Counted from the first letter of the stretch, positions 34,160 to 47,628 are shown. The stretch is DNA of 64,000 nt from Leptodactylus fallax (GCA_947044405.1 CAMRHE010000645.1:662149-726148), one strand, 5' to 3'. A program made the numbers and translations. Notes: generated from the sequence alone by a model not told the origin.

Positions 34160-36990
34160 AGTAATTCCCCTAGGGAGGGTTTCCTCGCCTTACAACATCA
34201 AGGACTGACTGACCAAAGGCAGTTGTCTGGAAACTGCGGATGTCCAATGATAATGTTTAACAAAAGGTCAACTGAGATGACTATGATGTAGCCGCACAAA
34301 TCTGGTCCAATGGTAAGGACCGATACTCAGCCAAAGAAGTCGACAACCCAGGTCGAGTGGCCGTAGAAAGACTGGAGGGAATAACTCCTGAATAAGAAAG
34401 GAAGACTTAATTGTCTCCTTGATCCATGTGGATAGAGTAGGCTTGGAAGCCTTGAGGCCTCTGTTTTTACACTGCATATCAATTAGTAGGCTTTCGGCCT
34501 TCTTAAGCGGTTGAGTGTGGAATAGGTAAATGCACAGACACCTTACCACATCTAAGGTGTTGAGCTTTTCTTCCTCCTCAGAGGTTGGAGAAGGGAAAAA
34601 CACAGGTAACGAAATTATCTGATTGCTATTATAGTATGAGGGGACCTTAGGGATAAACCCAGGCAAACCTAAGGTGCACCCTATCTGCAAAAACAAAATG
34701 TACGGTTCTCTAGAAGAGAGGGCCTGGAGTACCCCTACTCTTTGGCAGATATAATAGCCAACAAAAAAGTGGTTTGTAGGCTAAATATTTTATCCCCGTA
34801 GTCTCCAAGGGTCCAAATGGAGGACCGCACAGGCCTGTAATGACTACCGCAAGGTCCCACTGGGGATGATACTGAGGGCTTTAGCCTCATTGCCCCTTTA
34901 AGGAACCTTGCAACCAGAGGATCCTGAGACAGAAGTCTGTTCAAATGAGCGGAGAGGGCCGCAATCTGCACTTTCAAAGTGGCAGGGGCAAGGCCCTTAT
35001 CCAAACCGTCCTGAAGAAAATATCAGCCGTTGAAGGTTCTAGATTATTAATACCCTTCTTGGAGCACCACTCCATGAAAATCTTGGCTGTCCTCTGGTAG
35101 TTCTTATTGGTAGATTCTGCTCTTGCAGAAGGGTCTTCAGGACGGCCTCTGACAGTCCTCTATCCTGCTGTAGGGACTGCTCAACCTCCAGGCTGTCAGG
35201 TTGAATCTCCAGAGATCCTGGCACTTCAGAGATCCTTGGGAAACCAGGTTCTGGATGGGGGGAAGCCTCCAATATATCCCTCGACTCATCTCCATGAGTT
35301 GGGAAAAACCAAGCTCTTTTTGGCCAGAATGGAATGATGGCTATCACAGAGACTTGGTCCTGTCTGATTTTCATTAATACCTTTGGTATTATGGGAATTG
35401 GAGGGAAGATGTATGCCAGCCTGGACCTCCAAGGGATGGACAGGGCATCCACTGCCAAGGGATTGTCCTCCTGGTAAAGGGAACAGAACTTCTCCACCTT
35501 GGCGTTGAGTCGGGTTGCCATGAGGTCTATTTCTGGAAGACCCCTGTTCAGGGTAATCTGATGAAAGACTTCTGGATTGAGTGACCATTCTCCTGATACG
35601 GCATAACCCCGACTCAACCGATCCGCTACTATGTTCAGGGAGCCCTTGATGTGAACTGCGGATAAATGGGTTAGATTTTTCTCTGCCCATGTAAATATCA
35701 GATCTGCCTCCCTAAGGAGGGTTGGTGATCTGGTGCCTCCCTGTCTGTTCACGTACAGCACTGTGGTCATGTTGTCTGACCGGATTTTGACTGCTATTCC
35801 CTGGGAAGAGGCAAGCAATAGAGTAAGGCACGATATACGGCTCTGAGCTCCTTCCAGTTGGACGAGGTCCTTTTTTCAGGAGCGCTCCAGACTCCCTTTA
35901 TGGAGTTTTCGTCCAATGGGCTCCCCATCCCGAGAGGGATGCATCTGTAGTCAACAGGGTCCAAGAAGGTTGGACCGTGGACCTTCCGTCTTTCAGGTGC
36001 AACCACCACTTGAGGGAAAAAGACGGGTCCTGGGGGAGAGTCGAATCTTCTTGCTGAATGTAAGAAGGGAGCGATCCCAAGCCTCTAGTAACTCCTTCTG
36101 GAGTGGATGTAAGTGCCACAAGGCCCATGGGACTGCCTCCACTGCGGAAGACATCAAGCCCAGGATCTTCATCAATGTTCTGATGGAGGCTATCAGCTTT
36201 TTGAAGAGGTGCCGGACTGCCGCAACCAGCTTCTCCTTCCTTGCTGGTGTCAAGGAGATTCGCAGGCGGACTCAATCTAGGAAGTAGTTTTCTCAGAGGA
36301 ACTTCCTTCGAGTTGAAGGGATCGTTTTTTGACTTCTCCCAATTTATAAGCCATCACAGACTCTGAAGGCTGTCTGTAGGTACTGGAGCAGAACAGACTC
36401 TGACTGGGCCTTTATCAACCAGTCGTCTAGATAAGGCACCAAGAATATCCCCTGAAGCCTGAGGGCGGCCGTTATGGGGGCCACTACCTTTGTAAAGGTG
36501 TGGGAAGCAGAGGAGATCCCGAAGGGTAGTGCTGTGAATTGAAAGTGCTTCCTGTGGCCGGAAACTACTACGGCAATCCTTAGAAAAAAACCTTCTGTGT
36601 GGAGGTAAATAGAAATATGCAAATAGGCGTCTTTTATATCCAAAGTCACAAAAAACATCGCCTTAGAGGAGAAAGGTGGTGACAGACTTTATGGTTTTCC
36701 TATGGAAGCGCTTCTTTTTGATGAAGCGGTTGAGGTACCTTAAGTCTATGATCATTCTCCACTTGTCTGCCGGTTTTGGCATCAGGAAGACGGGAGAATA
36801 GACACTGGATCCTTCTTCTAGAGAAGGGACTTCCACCAGGGCTCCCTTGTGAATGTACTCTCGGATGAAGCATTCCAGGGAGGCTGCGAGTTAACACAAA
36901 CCGATCCTGAGGAGGACGGAGGAACTTCATTGCATAACCTCTTTGGATTACCTACCGGACCCATGGGTCTCGAATTTTTTCCTGCCCGCA
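34160..36990 (-). pseudogene. DIRS pol of copy 2, multiply frameshifted
   Basis: Reading leftward: an N-terminal RT piece (about 36930-36700), the RT core with LDIKDAYLHI and VPYLDDW (36658-36344), RNase H with TTDASLSGWGAH, SDNMTTV and ADRLSR (about 36010-35600), then the recombinase (35004-34735 and 34696-34268). The frame changes several times. Unlike copy 1 it keeps Glu at the three positions where copy 1 has TAG. The 35818-35039 segment joins RNase H to the start of the recombinase without a stop, showing these domains form one product. The Tyr-containing end is eroded. Confidence 0.82.
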
Positions 36991-37082
36991 GTTGAGAAAG
37001 TGGGAGACACGACCTCCGACAGGAATCTCGGCCACAGGAAAACTGCTTCTGATGTCAAAAGCTAGGTTTGACTTTTTTATCA

Positions 37083-38284
37083 TCAGACTTCGGAATCTCC
37101 GGCCGGCGCCTCTAGAGGAATAACTAGAGCCTCTCTGGACTGCCTTCCACGACGAGGCGGATAGCCTCTACCACGGCCAGAGCCAGACCTACCTCTGAAG
37201 GCCTGGGGTAAAGGTTTACCCTTCTTGTCGGCCAAGCCCTCTAGGATCTCGTCTAGGGCACAGCCAAAGACTCTACCCGGCTCAAAGGGGAATGCGCACA
37301 AATTATACTTTGAGGGGAACACAGCTCTCCAAGGTTTTAACCATAGAGGTCTTCCTGCTGCAGTGTTCTTGGTAAGTGCCAGGGATTTGGCCGCCAGCCT
37401 TAATTGATGGTGGGAGGCTTCCGTTAAATATTCAGCTGCCAGGGAAACTGAGCCTAGAAACCCTAGCAGCTCGTCTCTGGAGGCTCCAGAGTCGGTCACT
37501 TTCGAGGTGGACCAGGTCAGTACATAATTTGGCTGACACTTCACAGGACGCAACCGCACAGCGGTCTTGGGCGAGGCAGCTGAATAAGCCTTCTTGAAGG
37601 TATTGTCGAAGCGCCTGCCATGGCGTCGTGCAGATTTGCTCCATCATCTGATGGTACCTTAGTGCGGCAGGACAGTTTAGCCACCGCCATATCCACCTTG
37701 GGAGGAGGACCCCATTGATCCCATTGAGCAACTGGGAATAAAGCGCTGAACCTCCTAGGAACCACAAGAGGTTTTTCAAGACTTCTCCACTCTGAGGACA
37801 TTAATTTTTGTAATGTCTGGTCCACTTGGAAGACCCTAGGCCCTCTATAGGTGGACACGGAGGCTTCCCCGTCAACATCACGATCCTTAGACCGGATGGA
37901 CTTCAGCAGCCGGCTTAATTTTTCGAGTGGAAGCACGGCCTGCTGGGATCTTCAGTGGAATCGTCAGATGAGAGTGTCTCGTCCACTATCTGATAATCTT
38001 CATCAGAGATCCGTAAGGAAGATTGTGTCTCAATCTGCGGTCTCTTGGCAATCTGGGCGATGGAAGAACGAATCTCCTTTAAGAGACTCCTCATAAAGTC
38101 CTTTACCCAAGTAACAACCTCTTATAGAAGGTACTTCCGGCAGGGTCCGCGACACTGGTGACAGCGGGTAAAATCATAGCCGTCAGGTAAAGGGGTATTG
38201 CAATCCAAACACATTAGGTGTTTCAAGTTTAGAGGAATTTTTCCTCCTAAGCGCATCGCCATTACGTGCTGCAGAAGATGACAT
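37083..38284 (-). pseudogene. DIRS ORF1 (Gag-like) of copy 2
   Basis: The start MSSSA is at 38284, followed by a Cys-rich start region; frameshifts then scatter it across three frames (37936-37541, 37779-37432, 37559-37083). The C-terminal Gly/Arg-rich stretch (RGRSGSGRGRGYPPRRGR) matches copy 1. Not translatable as one protein. Confidence 0.72.
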
Positions 38285-39186
38285 CTGAAACATCAAACAG
38301 CAACGTGGCACTGAAACAGGGAAGATCACCAAGCATCGCATAAAAACCCAAGGGGTACCTCTTTTTTTTTTTTTTTTTATTTTATTTTTTTTTTTTTTGA
38401 ATCGGTCACTTGAAGAGAGAAAAAAAAACCGTCAGAAAAAAAAACAGCCACCGCAACCCGCAGCAGAGGAGCTAGAAACCACTCACTCAACAAATAAAGG
38501 ACTGCATTCAGACCTTTTAAATGTAATCCAGCAGCGAGGGGAGGAAGCCAACAAAGAAACATTTATACAGCACCAAAACAAGTCAAACGCCATACTGGAA
38601 CATAGAGGAGCATAAGCCTAAGCCAGAGGCTCAAAACACAAGCAGCAAAAGTCAATTCTATATTTTGCCTTTAAATTTAAAATTTCCAAACTTACCGCAC
38701 TTTTTCCGAGAAAACCAAAAGTAGGGCGCGGTGGTGCGCAAAGGCTTCCTTCCCCTGGGAACACGGAACCGGAGAAAAGTTCCGGCCGTGGAGGTTCCCT
38801 GCTTACTTCCGGGATCGCGCTGCCTGCAGATGGATGCCGGATAACGCTGCGCTGCGGTGCGAAGGCCCGAAGGACCGGCGGTTTTTTCTTTTGGGCCCGA
38901 GGTACCCCAAGAAGGTAAGCCAGGAGTAACTAAAACCCCTAGCAACGGGAGGTCACAAGAGACCTCCGTCCACCTGTTCCACACAGGACAGAAAAAAACA
39001 CAGTGGAGGGAGGTCTCTTGTGCCCTCTTACAGGGCTAGTAGGAGGCACCTTTTTGGTGCTAATTAAAGGTTCCACCTGTCCTAAACAACACACAGGGGC
39101 AGAGATACCCCATATTGTGCTGCTGTCGGACGTAAGGGGAATATAATATTTGTGTCATTCTCAAAACTTTTGGCCATGACTGTATA

Positions 39187-40078
<892 letters not shown>

Positions 40079-40082
40079 TATG

Positions 40083-40104
40083 TATATATATATATATATA
40101 TACA
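40083..40104. repeat. (TA)n microsatellite, left of Tc1
   Basis: About ten TA repeats at the junction between two Tc1 elements. Confidence 0.85.
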
Positions 40105-41728
40105 CAGTACAGACCAAAAGTTTGGACACACCTTCTCATTCCAAGAGTTTTCTGTATTTTCATGTCTATAAAAATTGTAGATTCACACTGAAGGCATCAA
40201 AACTATGAATTAACACATGTGGAATTATATACTTAACAAAAAAGTGTGAAACAACTGAAAATATGTCTTATATTCTAGGTTCTTCAAAATAGCCACCTTT
40301 TTCTTTGATTACCGCTTTGCACACTCTTGGCATTCTCTTGATGAGCTTCAAGAGGTAGTCACCCGAAATGGTCTTCCAACAGTCTTGAAGGAGTTCCCAG
40401 AGATGCTTAGCACTTGTTGGCCCTTTTGCCTTCACTCTGCGGTCCAGCTCACCCCAAACCATCTCGATTGGGTTCAGGTCTGGTGACTGTGGAGGCCAGG
40501 TCATCTGGCGTAGCACCCCATCACTCTCCTTCTTGGTCAAATAGCCCTTACACAGTCTGGAGGTGTGTTTGGGGTCATTGTCCTGTTGAAAAATAAATGA
40601 TGGTCCAACTAAACGCAAACCGGATGGAATAGCATACCGCTGCAAGATGCTGTGGTAACCATGCTGGTTCAGTATTCCTTCAATTTTGAATAAATCCCCA
40701 ACAGTGTCACCAGCAAAGCACCCCCACACCATCACACCTCCTCCTCCATGCTTCACGGTGGGAACCAGGCATGTAGAGTCCATTCATTCACCTTTTCTGC
40801 GTCACACAAAGACACGGTGGTTGGAACCAAAGATCTCAAATTTGGACTCATCAGACCAAAGCACAGATTTCCACAGGTCTAATGTCCATTCCTTGTGTTC
40901 TTTAGCCCAAACAAGTCTCTTCTGCTTGTTGCCTGTCCTTAGCAGTGATTTCCTAGCAGCTATTTTACCATGAAGGCCTGCTGCACACAGTCTCCTCTTA
41001 ACAGTTGTTGTAGAGATATGTCTTCTGCTAGAACTCTGTGTGGCATTGACCTGGTCTCTAATCTGAGCTGCTGTTAACCTGCGATTTCTGAGGCTGGTGA
41101 CTCGGATGAACTTATCCTCTGCAGTAGAGGTGACTCTTGGTCTTCCTTTCCTGGGGCGGTCCTCATATGAGACAGTTTCTTTGTAGCGCTTGATGGTTTT
41201 GGCCACTGCACTTGGGGACACTTTCAAAGTTTTCCCAATTTTTCAGACTGACTGACCTTCATTTCTTAAAGTAATGATGGCCACTCGTTTTTCTTTACTT
41301 AGCTGCTTTTTTCTTGCCATAATACAAATTCTAACACTCCATTCAGTAGGACTATCAGCTGTGTATCCACCTGACTTCTGAACAACACAACTGATGGTCC
41401 CAACCCCATTTATAAGGCAAGAAATCCCACTTATTAAACCTGACAGGGCATACCTGTGAAGTGAAAACCATTTCAGGTGACTACCTCTTGAAGCTCATCA
41501 AGAGAATGCCAAGAGTGTGCAAAGCAGTAATCAAAGCAAAAGGCTACTTTGAAGAACCTAGAATATAAGACATATTTTCAGTTGTTTCACACTTTTTTGT
41601 TAAGTATATAATTCCACATGTGTTAATTCATAGTTTTGATGCCTTCAGTGTGAATCTACAATTTTTATAGTCATGAAAATACAGGAAACTCTTGGAATGA
41701 GAAGGTGTGTCCAAACTTTTGGTCTGTA

Positions 41729-41731
<3 letters not shown>
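40105..41731 (-). mobile_element. Full-length Tc1/mariner element with long inverted repeats
   Basis: Ends CAGTACAGACCAAAAGTTTG and complement, with inverted similarity reaching ~230 bp inward, flanked by TA inside (TA)n tracts on both sides. The length of 1,627 bp is normal. It encodes a transposase on the minus strand with three stops. Confidence 0.9.
40268..41320 (-). pseudogene. Tc1 transposase with three in-frame TGA
   Basis: One frame of 350 codons from the ATG at 41320 (MARKKQLSKEKR) to 40268, with no frameshift. TGA occurs at about 41246, 40798 and 40783. Helix-turn-helix, GRPRVTS linker and the DD34E residues ([24 protein letters not shown]) are present. All three stops are TGA, and at least one fits CGA decay at a methylated CpG. 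Otherwise well preserved. Confidence 0.88.

Positions 41732-41770
<39 letters not shown>
41732..41770. repeat. (TA)n microsatellite, right of Tc1
   Basis: About 19 TA repeats adjoining the Tc1 end. Confidence 0.9.
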
Positions 41771-41773
<3 letters not shown>

Positions 41774-42169
41774 CTTGCGCATGTAGACAGATGCTTAAGA
41801 TATTTTGTTCAGATTAACAACAATATTAGTTCACCCTGTGTATGAGTCAGTCACCAGAGGGAAAAAAACATGAAATTACATTTATTTGTAAGACTGTATA
41901 TTGAACAACAAAATATCATGACCACAAATAAATAAAATAATATAATTTTATTAACATAAATAATAAAAATAAACATATATGGGGGAATAAATAATAGAGG
42001 TACACCATAATGAAGACAGGGAGGAATAATAGGGGCCACAGTAACATATTTTGTTGTTCTATAGTCTTACATGATCCACAGTGTTTTTCATATTATTTGG
42101 TTATTAGCCCTTTTTTGTGTTTGATTGTTTCCTGTATTTCTACAGAGGTTATTTGTCCATTTATCATAA
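41771..42169. other. AT-rich noncoding
   Basis: No gene seen. Possibly the 5' part of the Penelope-like remnant that follows. Confidence 0.35.
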
Positions 42170-43261
42170 TGGACTTTCGGGCACGGGACGCGTCCTGGCA
42201 ATTACAGGCGGACGCTGTATTTGGGGGATTGGAGGTAACCGCGGAATCAACCGACCAGAAGACTATTCGTGAATTGAAACACTCTTTACGGCAAAAATTA
42301 CATTGATGGATAAAAACATGGTGGAATAAAGCTTCACTTGAAAAATACGTTCAGAAACAACTTATTCCCCGTGGGTTGCGTGTTCAAACATTTCCTTCTT
42401 TTGGTATGGATAATACTGATTTTGGATCTCGTTGGGAGAATATTTGTGGCGCATGTAGTAAAGCATTTATGTAGCTAATTATTGAGTTCAACTCTAGAAC
42501 TTTGGAAGAATTATCAACTGATATTCTTAAAATTGAACAGGAACTCCAGAGGCGTTTAACAGCTATTAAGGCGGATAACTTTCGCAAAGAGATGGATGAT
42601 CTACTCACTATGTGGGAGAAACAGGTCCAACAAACTAAAAGTAAGAAATTTCAACGTGACTCATTGGATGTGCAGAATAATAGGGTGTATAAATGGCGTA
42701 ATGCTAGATGTAGATCTGCCTCTATTTCTTCAATCAGTTCTGCAGGAGGGGATTCTCGTATCTCCAGCACAAGTAGGGAGAGATATCAAACTCGCCAATT
42801 TAAAAGAAAACAGAATTCAAGCGAGATTGCGTCAAAAAGAAGACAACCTTTGTCTTTACTAACTGACACAGATTCTAATCAGGGGAGAGACGCTTTACAG
42901 ATAATTAATTTGTCTGATAAGTCTCTCACACAGTCCCAATTAGAAGTGTTGAGTTTGGGCTTAAGTTTCTCTCCCTCTTCTAGGTTTGACCCTTTTTCTA
43001 TGGTCAAGGATCTTCATTTATTTGCAAGAAAACTTATATTTAAAAAAATATTCCATCAGGAGGTTTCGTCCTCGTTATTTCCAACTGTAAAAAATGTGAT
43101 GCGTTGCATATTCTACAAGAATTATATGATGAACAACAATCGGGGTCCAGAGGTAAGTTTCCCCAAGCCATCATTCCCACATCTAAACGCTTTCCAGCTT
43201 TAACATTGGATAATAATGTCGATTTATTTGTCAAATTGGTTAGCAGTGCAATTGAAAAAAT
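42170..43261 (+). pseudogene. Penelope-like element N-terminal ORF remnant
   Basis: It starts MDFRARDASWQLQADAVFGG and runs in one frame through TGA at 42304 and TAG at 42472. Several stretches resemble the region upstream of RT in vertebrate Penelope-like elements as I remember it: SLEKYVQKQLIPRGLR, a Lys/Arg-rich middle, then INLSDKSLTQSQLEVLSLGL and KDLHLFARKL. RT and the GIY-YIG endonuclease are not in the window. hAT-like copy D interrupts it at about 43262; the frame resumes at 46047. The assignment rests on motif memory only. Confidence 0.55.
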
Positions 43262-44041
43262 ACCTTGCTGCCTGAGGTGGACTATCGAAAGACACCCCCC
43301 CCAAAAAAAAAAAAAAATATAGAAAATTGCATTTACATGCTGTTAGCGTCACATGCTGTTATTGTCGTACAATAAACATACACAAACCTATGAAACAGTT
43401 TTTAAGAATTCTTCTTCCTGCATTACTTCAGTATCAGAAATCAACAACACGGCATTAACAATGATAATAACTTCACACATCTTCTGCTTGGGGGATGGAC
43501 GAGCCCATGTGGCCCCCATTCTCTATAATAGGAGCGCCGCAGATAGCTGAGTACTGTACTTCAGGTATCTTCGGCACTCCCATCGTAGTGAATGAGAGCC
43601 ACGCGGTTCGTCCATCCACAAAGCAACACACCTATATATGGCTGCAGCCAGGCTGAATTCCCACCCAGTGGGGGGAAAAAAAACCCAATTCTCAGGCTCA
43701 GTGGGGGTCTCAGCAGACAGACCCCCATCAATCAGGTATTTATCCTCTATCATTTAGGTGTATACAGGGCAGTAACATTTTGTGACTTATAGGTGACGTC
43801 TCTGACTAATCCTTCACATTTCCCTTCTCTTCCCTTTGGACCACCACGACCACTTCTTCCAGCTGTGACTTGTCTCTGTAAAGTTTACAACACAAACATC
43901 TTTGGCTCCTCACTTTTCCAGGCACCTGACCCACATTGTCCTCACCTGCACACCCATCCTGCTGCTACCCCAATTATAAAATATATGATATAACCCCCCA
44001 TAATGAATAATACCCCCAAGTGCATCTTTCTATTAATAAAG

Positions 44042-44103
44042 TTGTACAGTGCTGCGGAATATTTTGGCGCTATATAAATAAAATGTATTATTATTATTAA
44101 TAA
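44042..44103 (+). mobile_element. SINE/LINE 3'-tail fragment
   Basis: GTGCTGCGGAATATTTTGGC, then GCGCTATATAAATAAAATG followed by ATT repeats. It is absent from the matching place in copy C, and is typical of the tail of a frog SINE. Confidence 0.6.
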
Positions 44104-44541
44104 TGTCCGTGTGTACCATGTATAAATAGTGCCCCTTATTAATAATGCTCCAGGTGTTAACTAATTAAAAGATTTTCCAGGTCATTAATAAAATAATCAG
44201 TGGGCCTCAAAAACCCAGGACCCCCACTGATCACCTGTTTGAATGAACCCTGGTACCTGTGTAAGCGCCGTGACCGCTTCTCTGTTTACACAGTGTCATT
44301 CATCTCATAGCGGCCATGTCACGGTCACTATAAACAGCGCGTGATATAAACAGGCACGATAGCCCCTTCATACAGCTGATCAGAGAAGGGGTCCACTGAT
44401 CTCTTATTGATAATCTGTTCTAAGGATAGAACATCAATAAAAATGAGCTGGAAAGACCCTTTAATAAAGCCCAAGTGCCACCTTAAAGGGGTTGTCCAGG
44501 ATAACCACTTTTTTAATATGAGGCTGGGGAAGGTGCTTCGG

Positions 44542-44826
44542 CAGGGGCATAACTACCGGGGTAGCAGCGGTAGCAGCTGCCACAGGGCCCGGGACATTAC
44601 GGGGCCCCGCGGCCCCCGATGCTTTTTTTTTTAATAAGCCGTTACCTGCTGGAGTAACCCCAGCAGGTAACGGGCCCTATATACTTACCAGACCCCGGAG
44701 TATAATAATCGGAGGCCCAGGGGAGGTGAGGGAACATAAAAAACAATATACTTACTTCGGGGGGGGGGGGGGGTGGCCATGTCAAATGTTCGCCTTGGGG
44801 CCCAGCCATTCTTAGTTACGCCACTG
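44542..44826 (+). mobile_element. Small hAT-type MITE inside copy D
   Basis: CAGGGGCATAACTACC and TTAGTTACGCCACTG ends, with 8-bp flanks TGCTTCGG and TGCTCCGG (one mismatch). 285 bp, noncoding, with a G14 run near 44759. Confidence 0.82.
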
Positions 44827-45004
44827 TGCTCCGGTGTCTCCCAGCACGTTCCAGTCCTGCTGCTCCGGTGTTTTCTTCCCCTCAGCGGTCATGTGTGGTG
44901 GGGACTTCCGCCAGAAGAGAACACCAGAGCAGCAGAACCAGACTGTGGTGGGAGACATCGTAGCACAAGGGACAGGTGAGTAGGTGTTTTTTTTTTAATA
45001 CAGT

Positions 45005-45260
45005 ATTATACGGTATTATGGCCCACAGCGGACCCTGCACACAGTATTACATGGTATTATGCCCCGCAGTGGCCCCTGCACACGGTATTATGCCCCGCAG
45101 TGGCCCCTGCACACGGTATTATGCTTCATAGTGGCCCCTGCACACAGTATTATGCCTCATAGTGGTCCCTGCACTCAGTATTATGCTCCATAGTGGCCCC
45201 TGCACTCGGTATTATACTCCATAGTGGCCCCTGCACACAGTATTCTGCTCCATAGTAACC
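45005..45260. repeat. ~31-bp minisatellite array
   Basis: About eight copies of CACACAGTATTATGC plus CCATAGTGGCCCCTG, the inverted counterpart of the array in copy C. Confidence 0.8.
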
Positions 45261-46046
45261 CACCCATGAACTATTATTAAAGACCCCAGAGTATAATGAT
45301 CGGAGTCCCAGGTGGTGAAAAACATAAAAACCAGTGTTACTTACCTGGGCTTCGGTGCACTCCCTGCTTTCGGACCTCTTCAATGTCGCACAGACTGGTG
45401 TCGCAACATAATGACGTCGGGCTGGCTCACGTGACACCTGGAACGTCACCAAAGAAGGCCGAAGCCTGCTGGGAGTAACATTGGATCGCTGGAGAGGTGA
45501 GTAACAATGGTTTTTATGTTTATCACCTCCCCGGGGGTCTCCGATTATTATATGTATAATAATAGTATTAGGCCTCACTTAGCAATCCCCGCTGCCGCTC
45601 ACAGCCGCTTCTGATTCCCCCTTCTGCATCCGATAGCAGAAGGGGAAGTGGAGGCGGCCACAGCAGGCGCGGGGATCAATAAGTAAATAGGCCGTTACCT
45701 GCCGGGGATACTGCAGCAGGTTATGACCTATTTATATATAAAAAAAAAGTTATTGTCACCTACCTGCAATCCCATGATGGAGCCGCCGTCTCCTCTTCTT
45801 GTCCGCGACGTCTGCGTGTCAGCATAGGAAGCGCAATGACGCCATTGCATCGCCGCCTGCGCAGACACACAGACGTCTCGTAAACCAGCCCAGGACAGGC
45901 CCCGCTCAGCTCTGTTTTTTTTTAAAGTGGCCTGTCCTGGGCTGGTATACATTAAATAAATGGTAAAAATACCGCCCCCCAGACTGTGACGGACAGTGCC
46001 ACCTGAGGCGGCTGCCTCACTTCGCCTCATTAGCGGTGCGCCCCTG

Positions 46047-46138
46047 AGCATATGTAATAACAATTGCTCTCTACAACATAGATCAGCTATTCGTGAACTA
46101 TTAGAAATGAGGGATATTGTTATAAAACAATCTGATCA
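46047..46138 (+). pseudogene. Penelope-like element, continuation after copy D
   Basis: Reads CNNNCSLQHRSAIRELLEM then RDIVIKQSDQ. The last part resembles the first RT block (IVIKxADKGG type) of Penelope-like elements before the sequence changes at about 46139. Confidence 0.45.
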
Positions 46139-46835
46139 GTGTCGGACTGGGATGTCTAGGGCTCACCAGTGGAATTGTTTCTAGGGGCCCACCATCAGGA
46201 CCCCTGCAGATCAGCGGTACCGAGACAGGGCGGCTAAAGGTAATAACATGCTGGGAGCCATGCTGCTCACCCACTATACCATGTGCACCACTGCACTACC
46301 TAAACCTACTGCTACACCTTGTATGGCAAGTGAACAGCGTAGCCGCACTGTCCTGGAAAAGCTGATCTGCAGAGGTCCTGGCTGTTGTATCATCGCAGAT
46401 GTAATATTGATGGCCTATCTTAAGGACAGGCCATCAATATTAGAAAGATGGCTAAATCCTTTAATGAGGTTGTCCAGGAATTCGAACTATTTTATTATAA
46501 AAGTAGAAAAGTTCACAAACACTGTCACATACGAAAAATACTATACAAAAACCATAAACAGAGACAATACATAAAACCAAAACATAGCATAAATAACATC
46601 AATACAAGAAAACGTCAAGACAAAATTAAAAACCGAAAACATGCGCAAACCAGCCCCCATCCATTCTGTCTTTAATTCCGCCTTTCACTCCGCCTTTCGT
46701 TCTTCTTCAGCCATCCGTCAGTCAAAACTCTAGCTATCCTGAAAACAAAGAAAAAAACCAAATGAGCGATGTACAATGAAACATAACGAAAACATATAAC
46801 ACTAATAAACCCCAACTGAAACTAACTATGAAAAA
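46139..46835. other. Repeat fragment with palindrome, then AT-rich sequence
   Basis: It begins CAGTGTCGGACTGGG, a hAT-like terminus, and contains a 39-bp near-perfect palindrome at 46403-46441 (AATATTGATGGCC/GGCCATCAATATT). Then A-rich sequence of unknown origin, possibly part of the LINE's 3' end. Confidence 0.4.
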
Positions 46836-47628
46836 TTTTTTTTTTTTTTTTTTTTCCTTCACCACACCCGGCCAGCACCACGCCCCATGTCCTCCCATGT
46901 CCGCGTAGTCCTGGTGCTGGCACCACCCACCACCGAGCCCCTGAAACCTCGACTTGGCTCTCCGCCTCATGTCCTCTCATGTCCGCATAGTCCAGAGCCA
47001 GGCCGGGCACACGAAAACCTATAAACCAAACCCTCCACCCCCAAAAAGAAACCCCCCTCCCAAACAACCTACCCCCCTAAAAACCCCTTAACTACTAACA
47101 AACAAATGGAATTATGAAATGGAAAATGGAACATGAAAATGAGATATGGAAATGGATATGAAAAAATGGAAATGGAAAATGAATATGGGATATGTAAAAT
47201 TTGGAAAAATGGAAAATGGGAAAACGGACACAACACATGATAAACGACAACAATAACAAATAACAAATATCAGACAAATAACTAATACCAGACAAGTAAC
47301 AAAACCCACCATCCTACATAACCTATTGAGATTACCTTCCCTCCCATGAAACCTCCCATGGGCCTAGGGTTGGTTATCCTCAAGCCTCTTACCCTTCTAT
47401 CCGTTTTTCCAAAACAAAAATGACTATGCGGTGACACACCAGCCCTCCACCAGGAAGAGAGCACAGGAGGCCTGTCCCTGTCTACTCGCCCTACCACTAT
47501 GTCCCTATCTATCATTCTGTCCCTACCCTGTCCCTCCCTATCAGAAAATAATAAAACCCACCCCTCGTGCCAACCTTGCCCTACCTGTCCCTATCTGGCC
47601 CTAACCTAACTCACCTACTTTGAATCCC
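46836..47628 (-). other. Presumed 3' UTR of the LINE
   Basis: No coding frame. Contains a CCTGTCCCTAC-rich part, an ATGGAAATGG-type simple repeat at 47110-47220, and a poly(T) boundary. Confidence 0.45.

Larger units (their letters stand above)
33856..39142 (-). mobile_element. DIRS-type retrotransposon, copy 2, inside Tc1
   Basis: Same family as copy 1, inverted. Its tips are CGTTGATTGTAATGTCAATC (33856) and ACGTAAGGGGAAT (39142), and the internal complementary region is at about 34060-34150. Genes read leftward, Gag-like at about 38284-37083 then pol, and are broken by many frameshifts. It lies in the 3' part of the Tc1 element with no target duplication, as expected of DIRS. Confidence 0.9.
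32332..39182 (+). mobile_element. Tc1/mariner element split by DIRS copy 2
   Basis: Left end CAGTCATGGCCAAAAGTTTTG (32332) and right end CAAAACTTTTGGCCATGACTG (to 39182), with TA at 32330-32331 and 39183-39184. Take out the DIRS copy (33856-39142) and a ~1.56-kb element remains, normal for Tc1. Its transposase is fully open. Confidence 0.88.
43262..46046 (-). mobile_element. hAT-like composite element, copy D (inverted relative of C)
   Basis: The right terminus AGCGGTGCGCCCCTG matches the left end of copy C. The left end begins inside the C family (TTGCTGCCTGAGGTGGAC), about 20 bp short of the terminus. It contains the C/A homopolymer junction, the module shared with A/B, and a minisatellite (45005-45260). 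It also holds two later insertions: a SINE-tail fragment and a small hAT MITE. No clean 8-bp duplication because the left tip is lost. Confidence 0.8.

Noticed and set aside
46403..46441. 39-bp palindrome as a regulatory operator
   Set aside because: Similar palindromes occur inside hAT-like copies (for example around 17640-17680), so it is more likely transposon structure.
47100..47312. Minus-strand hydrophobic Phe/Ile-rich frames as a membrane protein
   Set aside because: They result from an ATGGAAATGG-type simple repeat in the LINE 3' region and appear in all three frames.
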